Below, one piece after another: positions 49,672 to 60,032 of a stretch of 64,000 nt of DNA (within the stretch, counting starts at the first letter, position 1; every line of letters begins with the position of its first letter). The stretch is from JAVJUS01 sp040220455 (lineage in GTDB: Bacteria > Pseudomonadota > Alphaproteobacteria > DSM-16000 > Inquilinaceae). The translations under genes were made by a program, and so were the position numbers. Where the stretch lies: positions 6,106 through 70,105 of the forward strand of contig JAVJUS010000030.1 in assembly GCA_040220455.1 (NCBI GenBank). Reading direction: 5' to 3'. The notes below the pieces were generated by a model that saw only the letters and a list, made by a program, of their open reading frames with translations, was not told where the DNA came from and searched no databases.

Positions 49672-50442
49672 TCAGCGGCCGGGCGCGGAAACCGGCCGGG
49701 GCAGGGCGTCGACCAGGGCCACGGCGCCGGGCAGGCCGTCGGGTAGATCCAGGTCGACCAGCCGGATCGAGCCCTCCGGCGCCGCCAGACCCTCGGGGAG
49801 ACGCTCCGGCGCCGGCACGCGGCCGCCCTCGACGCCGTAGGGCGCGATGCCGACGGCGAAGCGGCGCGGCGGGAGGCCGAGCCCGGCGCCCAGCGCCTTC
49901 ATCACCGCCTCCTTGCGCGTCCACAGCCGGAAGAAGGCGGCTTGCCGCGCCGCGTCGTCGGACAGCGCTGCCCAGGCGGCATATTCCTCCTCGGTCATGA
50001 CGCCGCGGGCCAGGGCGTCGGGCTCGGTCCGGTCGCGCGGCTCTTCGATGTCGATCCCGACCTCCCGGTCCAGCGTCAACGCGACGGCCAGCCGGTCGCC
50101 CGTGTCGGACAGGTTGAAGCGCAGCCGCGCGGCCGCCGGATCGGCGCCGGCCAGGCAGGCGGGATCGATCGCCGGCTTGTCGCGCGCGCCCTTCGTGAAG
50201 GCGATCGTCTCCGGCGCGAGGCCTAGGCGGGATGCCAGGCACCGGCGCAGAATCGCGCGCTTGGCGACGAAGCGGCGGGTCAGGTGGCGGAAGGCGAAGC
50301 GGTCCGCGCGCTCGGCTTCCGCGTCGTCGAGGAGCGCGCGATCCTCCGCCTCGCCGGCGCCGGGCGCCGCCAGATCCGCTTCATGGATGACGACGGTGCC
50401 GACGCCCGCCAGATCGGCCAGCTCGGGCGGTAGAGGGGGCAT
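49672..50442 (-). CDS. 4'-phosphopantetheinyl transferase (Sfp type)
   Basis: 256 aa from the ATG at 50442 (one 39 bp upstream would add a Pro-rich stub). Two-lobed PPTase: the metal-binding VGIDIEEPRD (D131, E133) and FFRLWTRKEAVMKALG with the catalytic E-K pair. It activates carrier proteins of fatty-acid, polyketide or peptide synthesis. No such synthase is nearby; it may serve the housekeeping acyl carrier protein or others elsewhere. Confidence 0.85.
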   Translation of the reverse strand: MPPLPPELADLAGVGTVVIHEADLAAPGAGEAEDRALLDDAEAERADRFAFRHLTRRFVAKRAILRRCLASRLGLAPETIAFTKGARDKPAIDPACLAGADPAAARLRFNLSDTGDRLAVALTLDREVGIDIEEPRDRTEPDALARGVMTEEEYAAWAALSDDAARQAAFFRLWTRKEAVMKALGAGLGLPPRRFAVGIAPYGVEGGRVPAPERLPEGLAAPEGSIRLVDLDLPDGLPGAVALVDALPRPVSAPGR

Positions 50443-50657
50443 GATGGCGGGCGAGGCCGGTGGCGGAGGCGAGGGCGGCATGGCAAGGCCCGGCGGGGCG
50501 GGGAAGCTCCGTCAGCCGAAGGGCCGGGCCCGCGTTGCGAGCACCGCGGAGAGCGTTCTCCCCGAAACGACGACCGCCGGCGAGCGCGGGGCCCGCCGGC
50601 GGTCGATTTCTCTGGTCCGGTTCCGCCTCGGGGCGGTCCCGGCCGGCAGTGCGGGCG

Positions 50658-52085
50658 TCAGGCCGCCTCGACCGCCAGCTTCTCGGCCTTGGCGACGGCG
50701 TCGTCGATCGTGCCGACCAGATAGAACGCCGCCTCGGGCAGGTGGTCGTAGTCGCCCTCGCAGATCGCCTTGAAGCTGCGGATCGTGTCTTCCAGCGGGA
50801 CGAACACGCCCGGCAGGTTCGTGAACACCTCCGCGACATGCATCGGCTGGCTCAGGAAGCGCTGAATCTTGCGGGCGCGCGCGACCGTCAGCTTGTCCTC
50901 CTCGCTCAGCTCCTCGATGCCGAGGATCGCGATGATGTCCTGGAGCGCCTTGTAGCGCTGCAGGATCTCCTGCACGCGGCGGGCGACGCGGTAGTGGTCC
51001 TCGCCGACGATCTTCGGGTCGAGAATGCGGCTGGTCGAGTCGAGCGGGTCGACGGCCGGGAAGATCGCCTGCTCGAAGATCGCGCGGCTGAGCACCGTCG
51101 TCGCGTCCAGATGGGCGAAGGACGTCGCCGGCGCCGGGTCGGTCAGGTCGTCGGCCGGCACGTAGATGGCCTGCACCGAGGTGATCGAGCCCTTGTTGGT
51201 CGAGGTGATCCGCTCCTGCAGGCCGCCCATGTCGGTGGCCAGGGTCGGCTGGTAGCCCACAGCGGACGGGATGCGGCCCAGCAGCGCCGACACCTCCGAG
51301 CCCGCCTGGGTGAAGCGGAAGATGTTGTCGACGAAGAACAGGACGTCCTGTCCCTCCTGGTCACGGAAGTACTCGGCCAGGGTGACGCCGGTCAGCGCGA
51401 CGCGCTGGCGCGCGCCCGGCGGCTCGTTCATCTGGCCGAACACCAGGGCGGCCTTGGAGCCCTCGCCGCCGCCCTGCTTGTTCACGCCGGACTCGACCAG
51501 CTCCCAGTAGAGGTCGTTGCCCTCACGCGAACGCTCGCCGACGCCGGCGAAGACCGAGAAGCCGCCATGCGCCTTGGCGATGTTGTTGATCAGCTCGAGG
51601 ATCAGCACCGTCTTGCCCACGCCGGCGCCGCCGAACAGGCCGATCTTGCCGCCGCGGAGGTAAGGGCTGATCAGGTCGAGCACCTTGATGCCCGTGACCA
51701 GCACCTCGGGATGGGTGGTCTGCTCGGTGATCTTCGGCGCGGCGTGGTGAATGGACGCCTGGTGCGGGCTCTCGATCGGGCCGGCCTCGTCGATCGGCTC
51801 GCCGATGACGTTCATCACGCGGCCCAGCGTCGCCGGGCCGACCGGCACGGTGATCGGCGCGCCGGTATCGGTCACGTCCTGCCCGCGGGACAGGCCGTCC
51901 GTGCCGTCCATCGCCATCGCGCGCACGACGCTCTGGCCCAGATGCTGGCCCACCTCGAGCACCAGACGCCGGCCGTCGACCTCGGTTTCCAGGGCGGTCA
52001 GGATCTCCGGAATGCGGTCCTGGAACTGCACGTCTACGACCGGGCCCATGACCTGGACGATCTTACCGACGTTCTCGTTGCTCAT
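50658..52085 (-). CDS. atpD: F1-ATPase beta subunit, orphan copy
   Basis: 475 aa, full length. P-loop GGAGVGKT (152-159), VFAGVGERSREGNDLYWEL with the catalytic Glu, Walker B DVLFFVDNIFRFTQAGSEVS, and the DELSEED-like IEELSEEDKLTVARARK, all intact. Normally atpD lies between atpG and atpC; here neither is adjacent. Upstream is a SPOR protein and downstream a PPTase. It may be a dispersed ATP synthase operon or an extra paralogue. Confidence 0.95.
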   Translation of the reverse strand: MSNENVGKIVQVMGPVVDVQFQDRIPEILTALETEVDGRRLVLEVGQHLGQSVVRAMAMDGTDGLSRGQDVTDTGAPITVPVGPATLGRVMNVIGEPIDEAGPIESPHQASIHHAAPKITEQTTHPEVLVTGIKVLDLISPYLRGGKIGLFGGAGVGKTVLILELINNIAKAHGGFSVFAGVGERSREGNDLYWELVESGVNKQGGGEGSKAALVFGQMNEPPGARQRVALTGVTLAEYFRDQEGQDVLFFVDNIFRFTQAGSEVSALLGRIPSAVGYQPTLATDMGGLQERITSTNKGSITSVQAIYVPADDLTDPAPATSFAHLDATTVLSRAIFEQAIFPAVDPLDSTSRILDPKIVGEDHYRVARRVQEILQRYKALQDIIAILGIEELSEEDKLTVARARKIQRFLSQPMHVAEVFTNLPGVFVPLEDTIRSFKAICEGDYDHLPEAAFYLVGTIDDAVAKAEKLAVEAA

Positions 52086-52320
52086 GATCTGCTCGCGCGT
52101 TGCTGAAGACGATCACTACGGGGAAGCGGCACCCCCGGGCGGGCGGCGGGACGCGGTCCCGGCCGGCCCCCACGGGCGCCGGACGCGCACGGCAAGCGCC
52201 CGTCGGCGGACCGCCGCGGAAAGTCGCGCCGGAGATAGAGGATATGCCCGATCGTGTCAATCTCGCCCTCGGGGTCGCCCTCGGTCCGGTTCCGGGCCAC
52301 GGCGTGTCCCGGGCGGGGAC

Positions 52321-53475
52321 TCACGGCGCGACGAACAGGCAGTCCTGCCCACGCTCGCGCAGGCGCCGGCACAGCCCGTCGGCGCCGGCGGCGTCGAGCG
52401 GTCCCGCCTGCACGCGATAGAATTGCCGACCGTCGATCGTCGCCTCCTCCACGTACAGGGAGAGGTCGCCCAGAAGCTCGGAATGGCGCTGGCGGAAGCT
52501 CTCCCAGGCGGCGCGCGCCGCGTCGGCCGAATCGAGCGAGGCGAGCTGCACCCGGTGGGCCGACGCGAGGGCGGCCGGCGCGGCCGGCGGCGCGGCCGTG
52601 GCGACCTGGTCGTCCGGCGCCGCATCGGTGGCGGTCTCGGCGGTGGGTGTCTCGGCGGGGGGCGCCGTGGCGGCCTCGGGCGCCGTCACGGCCGTCTCCG
52701 GCGCGTTCGATGGCGCGGGCGCCTGCCCGTCGTCGCTCCTGGCGGCTGGCGCGGCCTCCGCCTCGGGCTCCGCCGCACCCTCGCTTTCCGGATCCGCCGC
52801 TTCCGCCTCGGGCAGGGCGGAGTTCAGCACGATCGAGGCGGCGTCGCCCGACATGGGGGCCAGGCGCGGCTCCGGCTCGGGCTCGGGCTCCGCCGCCGGT
52901 TCGGGCAGGACGGCGAGGTCGACCGCCTCCGGATTGGCCGCGGCCCAGTCGCGCGCCCGGCGGACCGAGCGGGCGCGCTCCGGCTCGTCGAGCTGCTCGC
53001 GCAGCAGGTCGCCCAGATAGGTGGCGTCGCTGGCGAGCCGGCTGTCCGGCTCCGACGCTGCGCCGGCGAGCAGCATCCAGCGGCGCGCCTCGACCAGATC
53101 GGTTTCCTGACCCTGGCCGCTGCCGGCCATGAGGCCGAGATTGAACATGGCAAGGCCGTTGCCCCGGCGCGCCGCGCTGGCGAACCAGCGGCGGGCGGCG
53201 GCGTAGTCGCGCGACACGCCCTCGCCCTGGCGGTACATGATGCCGAGATTGAACTGCGCGGCGGCGTCGCCCGCCTCCGCCAGCGGGCGCCAGATCTCCA
53301 GCGCCCGGGCGAAATCGCCGACCTGGTAGGCGGCGACGCCGTCCTCGAAATCCGCGCGCGCCGGCGCGGCGCCCAGGCCGATGGCGACGGCGAGCGCCGC
53401 GGCCGCGAGCGCCGGCGTCCGGCGCGCTCGCGCGGTCCGGCCGAACCGTCGTCCCCTGGCCCTTTCCAAGCGCAT
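52321..53475 (-). CDS. Sel1-repeat and SPOR-domain periplasmic protein
   Basis: 384 aa. Signal peptide (RRTPALAAAALAVAIGLGAA, cut near ARAD). Sel1/TPR-like repeats (about 45-150: GDAAAQFNLGIMYRQGEGVS and GNGLAMFNLGLMAGSGQGQE), a long Pro/Ala/Glu-rich linker, and a C-terminal SPOR domain (HRVQLASLDSADAARAAWES ... FYRVQAGPLDAAGADGLCRR). SPOR domains bind denuded peptidoglycan at division sites, so it is probably a cell-envelope or division factor. A 235-bp gap separates it from atpD. Confidence 0.88.
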   Translation of the reverse strand: MRLERARGRRFGRTARARRTPALAAAALAVAIGLGAAPARADFEDGVAAYQVGDFARALEIWRPLAEAGDAAAQFNLGIMYRQGEGVSRDYAAARRWFASAARRGNGLAMFNLGLMAGSGQGQETDLVEARRWMLLAGAASEPDSRLASDATYLGDLLREQLDEPERARSVRRARDWAAANPEAVDLAVLPEPAAEPEPEPEPRLAPMSGDAASIVLNSALPEAEAADPESEGAAEPEAEAAPAARSDDGQAPAPSNAPETAVTAPEAATAPPAETPTAETATDAAPDDQVATAAPPAAPAALASAHRVQLASLDSADAARAAWESFRQRHSELLGDLSLYVEEATIDGRQFYRVQAGPLDAAGADGLCRRLRERGQDCLFVAP

Positions 53476-53882
53476 GGGCGTCTCCCCGGCTTTCCGGTCG
53501 GCGGCCTCGCGACCCGATGGTCGCCGCGTTCCGTCGCCCGGCGGCGGGGCGACTCGACCGGAAGAGAGCCTATCCCCCCGCGGGCGAACGCGAAAGGGCC
53601 CGAGCGTTAACGCCCTCCGGCGATCCCGTCATGCGGGGCAACGCGAAAGAACCTCGCAAAGTCAGGCAGTTGTCGCCTGGAGACCGGCGACGCGCCGGCA
53701 TGGCCACGACCATCCGGCCTAAGACCGAATTAAGAACTCGTTAACCATTCTGCTTCCCCTGTACCGGAAAGCGGCGAGAACGCCCGGTTTCCCTGCGGCC
53801 CAGCCGGGCCGGCGGCGACGCCGGGACCCGGATCTCCGGGCGGGGGCGGACCGGCCGAAAGGAGATCCGATCGGCGGGGCGC
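53476..53882. other. Divergent promoter region
   Basis: 407 bp between the SPOR gene and the histidine kinase gene. Contains the CtrA-type box at 53730-53744 and an SD-like AAGGAGAT near 53859. No gene seen. Confidence 0.5.
53730..53744. promoter_or_regulatory. CtrA-type box (TTAA-N7-TTAA)
   Basis: TTAAGAACTCGTTAA is an exact full CtrA consensus site (TTAA, seven bases, TTAA) followed by C. It lies about 140 bp upstream of the histidine kinase start. In alphaproteobacteria such sites put genes under cell-cycle or motility control by CtrA. Confidence 0.6.
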
Positions 53883-55070
<1,188 letters not shown>

Positions 55071-55113
55071 TCGAACATGAACTACCGGAGCGTGTCTCCG
55101 GCAAGGCCTGCTC

Positions 55114-55137
55114 TTAACACCTCGTTAACGTTAACGA
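55114..55137. promoter_or_regulatory. CtrA-type box overlapping a 16-bp palindrome
   Basis: TTAACACCTCGTTAA (55114-55128) fits TTAA-N7-TTAA exactly and overlaps TCGTTAACGTTAACGA (55122-55137), a perfect palindrome. It lies 63 bp upstream of the preferred RTX start. The match to the site before the kinase gene suggests that both are controlled alike. Confidence 0.65.
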
Positions 55138-55199
55138 CCCAATTATTAAGATCCCTAACGGCTCCCAGCGAGCGCACGCGCCAACGGGTGAGTTTCGAG

Positions 55200-57473
55200 A
55201 TGAGCGCCAACGGCCCCTTCGGATCCTCTCACGCGGCATCGGCCTCGGCCGGGGAGGGGCGCGCGGGCGCGTCCGGCGCGGGGCCGGCTCCGGCCTCCGG
55301 GGCCGGCGAGGCTTTCGACGTCGTCGAGACGCTGGTCGCCGAGATCCGTCGAACGCCCGGCGACACGGCGCAGACCGTCGAGACGACGATCGTGCGCTTC
55401 CCCCATCTGGCCCAGCGGATCATCATCGCGGCCGTGCGCGAGCATCCCGGCAAGTGCGGGGAGATCCTCCAGCGCCTGCGCCGGTCGAGCGCGATCGGCG
55501 CCCGGGGTGTCTTCACGCTGCTCGCCATGGCGCTCGCCGGCCAGGCCTTCATCCGCCGAGGCGCCGAGGCCGCCGAGGCGGAGAAGGTCGGCCGCGGCGG
55601 CTCGGGCATGGCGGCCGCGCTCGCCAAGGGGGCGACCCTCGCCGCGGCGATGGTCGTCATGATCCGCGAGGCGGCCGCGGCCGGCGAGGTCGAGATGGAC
55701 GAGGGCACCGCCGCCCTGGTCGACGAGCTCGACAGGATCGCGGCGTCGGGTGAAGACGGGACGGGCGCCGACGCCGGGTCAGACGGCGAGGGCGCTGTCT
55801 TCGATGCCGCCGCTCCGATCGACTCGAACCCCGTCGACGCGACGCTTTCCTCGGCCTCCGTCGAAGACCCGGAGCCCGCCGCGGCGATCGCGGCGACCGG
55901 GGAGGACGCGAGCGCCGCCGTGACGGCTGACGACCCCTGGCCGCTCGAGCCGGGCGACGGCCTCGTCGCCGAGGGCACGGACGGCCCCGACCTGCTCCAG
56001 GGGACCGAGGACGACGACCTGCTGTTCGGCACGGACGGGGACGATCTCCTGATCGGCGGGGCGGGCGATGACGGCCTTGACGGCGGGGCCGGGGACGACG
56101 TGCTCGACGGCGGTGCCGGCAACGACATCCTCTACGGCCGCGACGGCGACGACCTGCTGCTCGGCGGCGACGGTGACGACCTCATCGACGGGGGCGACGG
56201 CGACGACGTGATCGAGGGCGGCGCCGGCGACGACACCCTACGCGGCGGCGCCGGCGACGACACCATCTCCGGCGGGGCGGGCGACGACCGGATCGACGGC
56301 GGCTCCGGCAACGACGTCATCGACGGCGGGGCCGGCGACGACGTCATCGCCGGTGGGGACGGCGACGACGTGATCGACGGCGGGGCGGGCAACGACACGA
56401 TCGACGGCGGCGCCGGCAAAGACACGATCGACGGCGGCGCCGACGACGACACGATCACCGGTGGGGCGGGCGATGACACGATCGCCGGCGGCGACGGCGA
56501 CGACTTCATCGACGGCGGTACCGGCGACGACAGGATCGACGGCGGGCCCGGCGACGACGTCATCGAAGGCGGCGACGGCGACGACTCCATCGACGGTGGC
56601 GACGGCAACGATGTCCTCGACGGCGGTGCCGGAAACGACGTGATCGAGGGCGGCGAGGGCGACGACGCGCTGAGCGGGGGCGACGGCGACGACACGCTGA
56701 AGGGCGACGCCGGCAATGACACGCTCGACGGCGGAGCGGGCGACGACACGCTCGACGGTGGCGACGGCAACGACACCCTCTCCGGCGGCGACGGGAATGA
56801 CAGCCTGGACGGCGGGGCCGGCGACGACAGCCTCGATGGCGGGGCGGGCGACGACGTGATCGAGGGCGGCGCGGGCGACGACACCGCCAGCGGCGGCGAC
56901 GGTCAGGACCTGATCTTCGGCGGGGAGGGCGACGACACCCTCGACGGCGGCTCGGGCGACGACCTGGTCTCCGGCGCTTCCGGCGATGACGTGATCGTCG
57001 GCAGCGACGGCGCCGACACGCTGGTCGGCGGCTCCGAGGCCGATGTCATGGACGGCGCGGAAGGCGACGACCTGATCTTCGGCAGTTCGGGCGCCGACGT
57101 CATTGATGGTGGGGCGGGCAACGACCGCCTCATGGGCGGCACCGGCGCCGACACGCTCTATGGCGGGGAGGGCGACGACTTCCTCTATGGCGGGTCGGGC
57201 GACGACCTTTTCGTCTTCGACGTGACCGACGGGGGAACCGACACGATCGTCGACGTCTCCGGGACGAATTCCGCCGAGATCCTCGGCCTCGATCCGGGCG
57301 TCACGGTCGAGCTCCAGGCCTCGCTCGGCGCCGACGGCGCGCTGACCGTCGGCCTTGCGGGGGCGGAAGACGCCCTGTTCAGCGTCTCGGGCTACGCCGG
57401 CAACCCGGACTCCTTCGCCGGCGTCCAGGTCGGCGACACGTTCTTCACGGTCGACGACATCCTGATCGGCTGA
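55200..57473 (+). CDS. RTX (hemolysin-type calcium-binding repeat) protein
   Basis: 757 aa from the ATG at 55200; GTG at 55188 and an ATG at 55077 are in frame, but the latter lies upstream of the CtrA box. The first 240 residues are a helical domain without a signal peptide (FDVVETLVAEIRRTPGDTAQ, then HPGKCGEILQRLRRSSA). From about 270 to 700 come some four dozen nonapeptide repeats of type GGxGxDxUx (GGDGDDVIDGGAGNDT), forming a Ca-binding parallel beta-roll. The C-terminus (about 700-757) has the usual RTX secretion-signal character (DLFVFDVTDGGTDTI). It is exported by a type I system, whose genes are not in the window. Role could be an adhesin, S-layer or toxin. Confidence 0.9.
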   Translation: MSANGPFGSSHAASASAGEGRAGASGAGPAPASGAGEAFDVVETLVAEIRRTPGDTAQTVETTIVRFPHLAQRIIIAAVREHPGKCGEILQRLRRSSAIGARGVFTLLAMALAGQAFIRRGAEAAEAEKVGRGGSGMAAALAKGATLAAAMVVMIREAAAAGEVEMDEGTAALVDELDRIAASGEDGTGADAGSDGEGAVFDAAAPIDSNPVDATLSSASVEDPEPAAAIAATGEDASAAVTADDPWPLEPGDGLVAEGTDGPDLLQGTEDDDLLFGTDGDDLLIGGAGDDGLDGGAGDDVLDGGAGNDILYGRDGDDLLLGGDGDDLIDGGDGDDVIEGGAGDDTLRGGAGDDTISGGAGDDRIDGGSGNDVIDGGAGDDVIAGGDGDDVIDGGAGNDTIDGGAGKDTIDGGADDDTITGGAGDDTIAGGDGDDFIDGGTGDDRIDGGPGDDVIEGGDGDDSIDGGDGNDVLDGGAGNDVIEGGEGDDALSGGDGDDTLKGDAGNDTLDGGAGDDTLDGGDGNDTLSGGDGNDSLDGGAGDDSLDGGAGDDVIEGGAGDDTASGGDGQDLIFGGEGDDTLDGGSGDDLVSGASGDDVIVGSDGADTLVGGSEADVMDGAEGDDLIFGSSGADVIDGGAGNDRLMGGTGADTLYGGEGDDFLYGGSGDDLFVFDVTDGGTDTIVDVSGTNSAEILGLDPGVTVELQASLGADGALTVGLAGAEDALFSVSGYAGNPDSFAGVQVGDTFFTVDDILIG

Positions 57474-57494
57474 CTCCCGGCCGGCGTGTCCGGC

Positions 57495-58730
57495 TCACGG
57501 CCTCGGGCCGACATAGCGGGCGCGCGGCCGGATCAGGGACGCCTGGCCCTGCTGCTCGAGCGCATGGGCGAGCCAGCCGGCGGTTCGCCCCGCCGCGAAG
57601 ACCCCCAGGGCCGCGCCCTCCGGAAATCCGGCGATCCGGGCGAGCACAGCCAGCGCGGCGTCGAGCGTCGGCGGCCGGCCGGCCAGCCGCTCCGCGGCGT
57701 CGGCCAGGCGCGCCAGCGCGAAGGGCTCCGGCCGGTCGGGCCAAGACCGCGCCAGCGCCCGGATCAGCGCCCGCGCCCGGGGGTCGCCCGCCGGGTAGAG
57801 CCGATGGCCGAAGCCGGGCAGGGTGTCGCCCCGGCGCAGCGCCGCGGTCAGCGCGGCCTGGGGGTCCTCGGCCGCGAGCAGCCCGTCGAGCAGAGCCGCC
57901 GCCCGCTCCGTCATCCCGCCATGGCGCGGGCCGCGCAGGGTGGCGAGGCCGGCGAGCACGGAGTCGTAGAGCGTCGCCCCTGTCGAGGCCGCGACCCGCA
58001 CGGCGAAGGTCGAGGCGTTGAGCTCGTGATCGGCCGACAGGACGAGCGCGGCGCGCAGCGGATCGCGCGCTTCCGCCGGCAGGGCCCAGGCTTCGGCCAG
58101 CCTCTCGTGGACGGGAAGGCCTGTCCGGTCGCCGGCCGCCGATCCCGCCGCGCCCTCCGGCCGCCCCGCGATCGCCCCGGCGACGGCGCGCAGCACCCGC
58201 GCCGCGGTTCGCCGCCGCCCGTCCTCGCTGGTATTGAAGGCCTCCGTGTCGGCGGCGGCGATGCGGGGCAGCATCGCCTGGGCGCGCGCGATGGGCGGCA
58301 AGGCCGCGTCGGCCTCGGGCAGGGGATCCGAGCGGGGGCCCCCGGCGGGGTGGTCCGCGAAGGGATCGCCCTCGCCGCCCCACAGGAGCGTGGCGACGCT
58401 TTCGAGGCCGGCCGCCTCCGACAGGATCGCGGCGTCCCGGCCGCGATAGAACAGCCGCTCCCCATCGATCAGGGTGATCGCGGAATCGAGCAGCGGCTGG
58501 CCGAAATCGAGCGCGCCCGCCGGGGTCGCGGACGCCGTCGTCGACGATCCCTCGCCGTCGCGTCGGGCGGCCAGGGCGCGGATGTCCTCCGCCCGGTAGA
58601 GCCGCTTGCGGCTGCCCGGCCGCGGCTCCGAGCGGACCAGGCCGCGGCTGACATAGGCGTAGAGGGTCGCCGTGCTAACGCCCAGTTCCGCCGCGGCTTC
58701 CCGGGCCGAGAGATAGAGCGGCGCGTCCAT
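57495..58730 (-). CDS. Citrate-synthase-family protein with N-terminal HTH
   Basis: 411 aa from the ATG at 58730 (one at 58781 would add 17 unlikely residues). N-terminal MerR/excisionase-type helix-turn-helix (LYLSAREAAAELGVSTATLY, then AYVSRGLVRSEPRPGSRKRL), then a citrate-synthase fold: HELNASTFAVRVAAS, GPRHGG, and GFGHRLYPAGDPRA. The catalytic His residues of citrate synthase appear to be kept. The fusion suggests a metabolite-sensing regulator or a moonlighting enzyme. It diverges from a second citrate-synthase-like gene with the operators between them. Confidence 0.85.
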   Translation of the reverse strand: MDAPLYLSAREAAAELGVSTATLYAYVSRGLVRSEPRPGSRKRLYRAEDIRALAARRDGEGSSTTASATPAGALDFGQPLLDSAITLIDGERLFYRGRDAAILSEAAGLESVATLLWGGEGDPFADHPAGGPRSDPLPEADAALPPIARAQAMLPRIAAADTEAFNTSEDGRRRTAARVLRAVAGAIAGRPEGAAGSAAGDRTGLPVHERLAEAWALPAEARDPLRAALVLSADHELNASTFAVRVAASTGATLYDSVLAGLATLRGPRHGGMTERAAALLDGLLAAEDPQAALTAALRRGDTLPGFGHRLYPAGDPRARALIRALARSWPDRPEPFALARLADAAERLAGRPPTLDAALAVLARIAGFPEGAALGVFAAGRTAGWLAHALEQQGQASLIRPRARYVGPRP

Positions 58731-58747
58731 GGCCGGCGGATCCTGAA

Positions 58748-58770
58748 TATTGATCAATACAATCAAGATT
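58748..58770. promoter_or_regulatory. Operator-like palindromes between divergent citrate-synthase genes
   Basis: TATTGATCAATA (58748-58759) is a perfect 12-bp palindrome and is followed one base later by AATC-AA-GATT (58761-58770). These lie in the 104-bp gap between the two citrate-synthase-family genes, in the only AT-rich stretch nearby. It is a natural operator for the HTH-fused protein. Confidence 0.6.
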
Positions 58771-58834
58771 GACGATACCAAATCCCGGCCCGACCTTGAA
58801 GCCTTATCCGGTTCCGATGGCGTGGAGGATCGTC

Positions 58835-59959
58835 ATGACCGCGCAACCCTATGGTCTCGAAGGAATTGTCGCCGCCGATACGGTGATGAGCGACGTGGAC
58901 GCCGCGAATGGCCGGCTGATCCTGCGGGGCCGTCCGCTCGACGCCGTCGCCGGCGCCTGGACGGCCGAGGAGATGGCGGTCCATCTCTGGCGTGGCTTCC
59001 TGCCGATGGCCGAGGACCCGACGGCCCTGCGCGCGGCTCTGGGCGCGGCGCGGGGGCGGGCCTTCGCGCGCCTCGACCGCCTGCTGCCGGCCGCTGCCGA
59101 GCTGGCTCCGGTCGACGGGCTGCGCCTGCTGATGGCCGGGCTCGAAGTCGACGAGGACGACCCGGCGCCCGCCGCAACGGTGGTCGGCGCCCTGCCGGTC
59201 TTCGTCGCCGCCCTCGGCCGGGCCGCCCGCGGCCTCGATCCCGTGGCGCCCGACCCCGAGCGCGGCGTCGCGGCGGATCTCCTGGCCATGCTCGACGGCG
59301 AGGCGCCGTCGGACGACCGCGCCGCCGCGCTCGACACCTATCTGGTGACGGTCGCCGATCACGGGCTCAACGCCTCGACCTTCACCGCGCGTGTCGTCGC
59401 GTCGACTCGCGCCGACCTGCTCGACGCCCTTACGGCGGCGCTGGGCGCGCTCAAGGGCCCGCTGCACGGCGGTGCGCCGGGCCCGGTGCTCGACATGCTC
59501 GACGCGATCGGCCGGCCGGAGGCGGCGCGCGCCGCGATCGCCGACAGGCTCGCCTCCGGGGAGCGGCTGATGGGCTTCGGCCACCGGGTCTATCGCGGCC
59601 GCGATCCCCGGGCCGACGCCCTGCGGAAGGCGCTTCTGGCGCTCGGCAGTCCGCGGCTCGCGCTCGCCGGGGCCGTCGAGCGGGAGGCGCTGGCGGCACT
59701 CGCCCGGCACAAGCCCGACCGGCCGCTGGACACGAATGTCGAGTACTACACGGCCCTGCTTTTGGAGGCGATCGGGGTGCCGCGCGCGCTGTTCACGCCC
59801 GTCTTCGCGGTCGGCCGCGCGGTCGGCTGGGCGGCCCACGTGATGGAGCAGCAGGCCGGCGGCCGACTGATCCGCCCCGCTTCGCGCTATGTCGGGCCGG
59901 CACCGGGGCATGCCGCCGCCGGGGCCGAGCGTGAGCGGGAAACTGCGTTCGGCGGGTGA
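58835..59959 (+). CDS. Citrate/methylcitrate synthase family protein
   Basis: 374 aa from the ATG at 58835 (GGAGG 8 bp upstream). Starts MTAQPYGLEGIVAADTVMSD, the typical short-type citrate-synthase N-terminus. Catalytic His residues in DHGLNASTFTARVVAS, GPLHGGAP, and GFGHRVYRGRDPRA; NVEYYTALLLEAIGVPRALF is the last subdomain. Small-type (about 370 aa) synthases condense acetyl-CoA or propionyl-CoA with oxaloacetate. Its position before leucine-degradation genes suggests that it consumes the acetyl-CoA or acetoacetyl units they release, or a branched-acyl-CoA. Confidence 0.88.
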   Translation: MTAQPYGLEGIVAADTVMSDVDAANGRLILRGRPLDAVAGAWTAEEMAVHLWRGFLPMAEDPTALRAALGAARGRAFARLDRLLPAAAELAPVDGLRLLMAGLEVDEDDPAPAATVVGALPVFVAALGRAARGLDPVAPDPERGVAADLLAMLDGEAPSDDRAAALDTYLVTVADHGLNASTFTARVVASTRADLLDALTAALGALKGPLHGGAPGPVLDMLDAIGRPEAARAAIADRLASGERLMGFGHRVYRGRDPRADALRKALLALGSPRLALAGAVEREALAALARHKPDRPLDTNVEYYTALLLEAIGVPRALFTPVFAVGRAVGWAAHVMEQQAGGRLIRPASRYVGPAPGHAAAGAERERETAFGG

Positions 59960-60032
59960 CGCGCGGGCTTGTCGCGGCGGGGCCACTCGCGCATAGATGG
60001 AGGGTCCCGACCGCGACCGCACGAGCGCCACC

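Noticed and set aside
47053..49746. 897-codon plus-strand frame
   Set aside because: Antisense to the cyclase and heme-sensor genes, both of which have clear domain motifs.
56000..57200. Tandem DNA repeat or satellite
   Set aside because: The repetition is the coding consequence of the Gly/Asp-rich RTX nonapeptides and keeps frame throughout.
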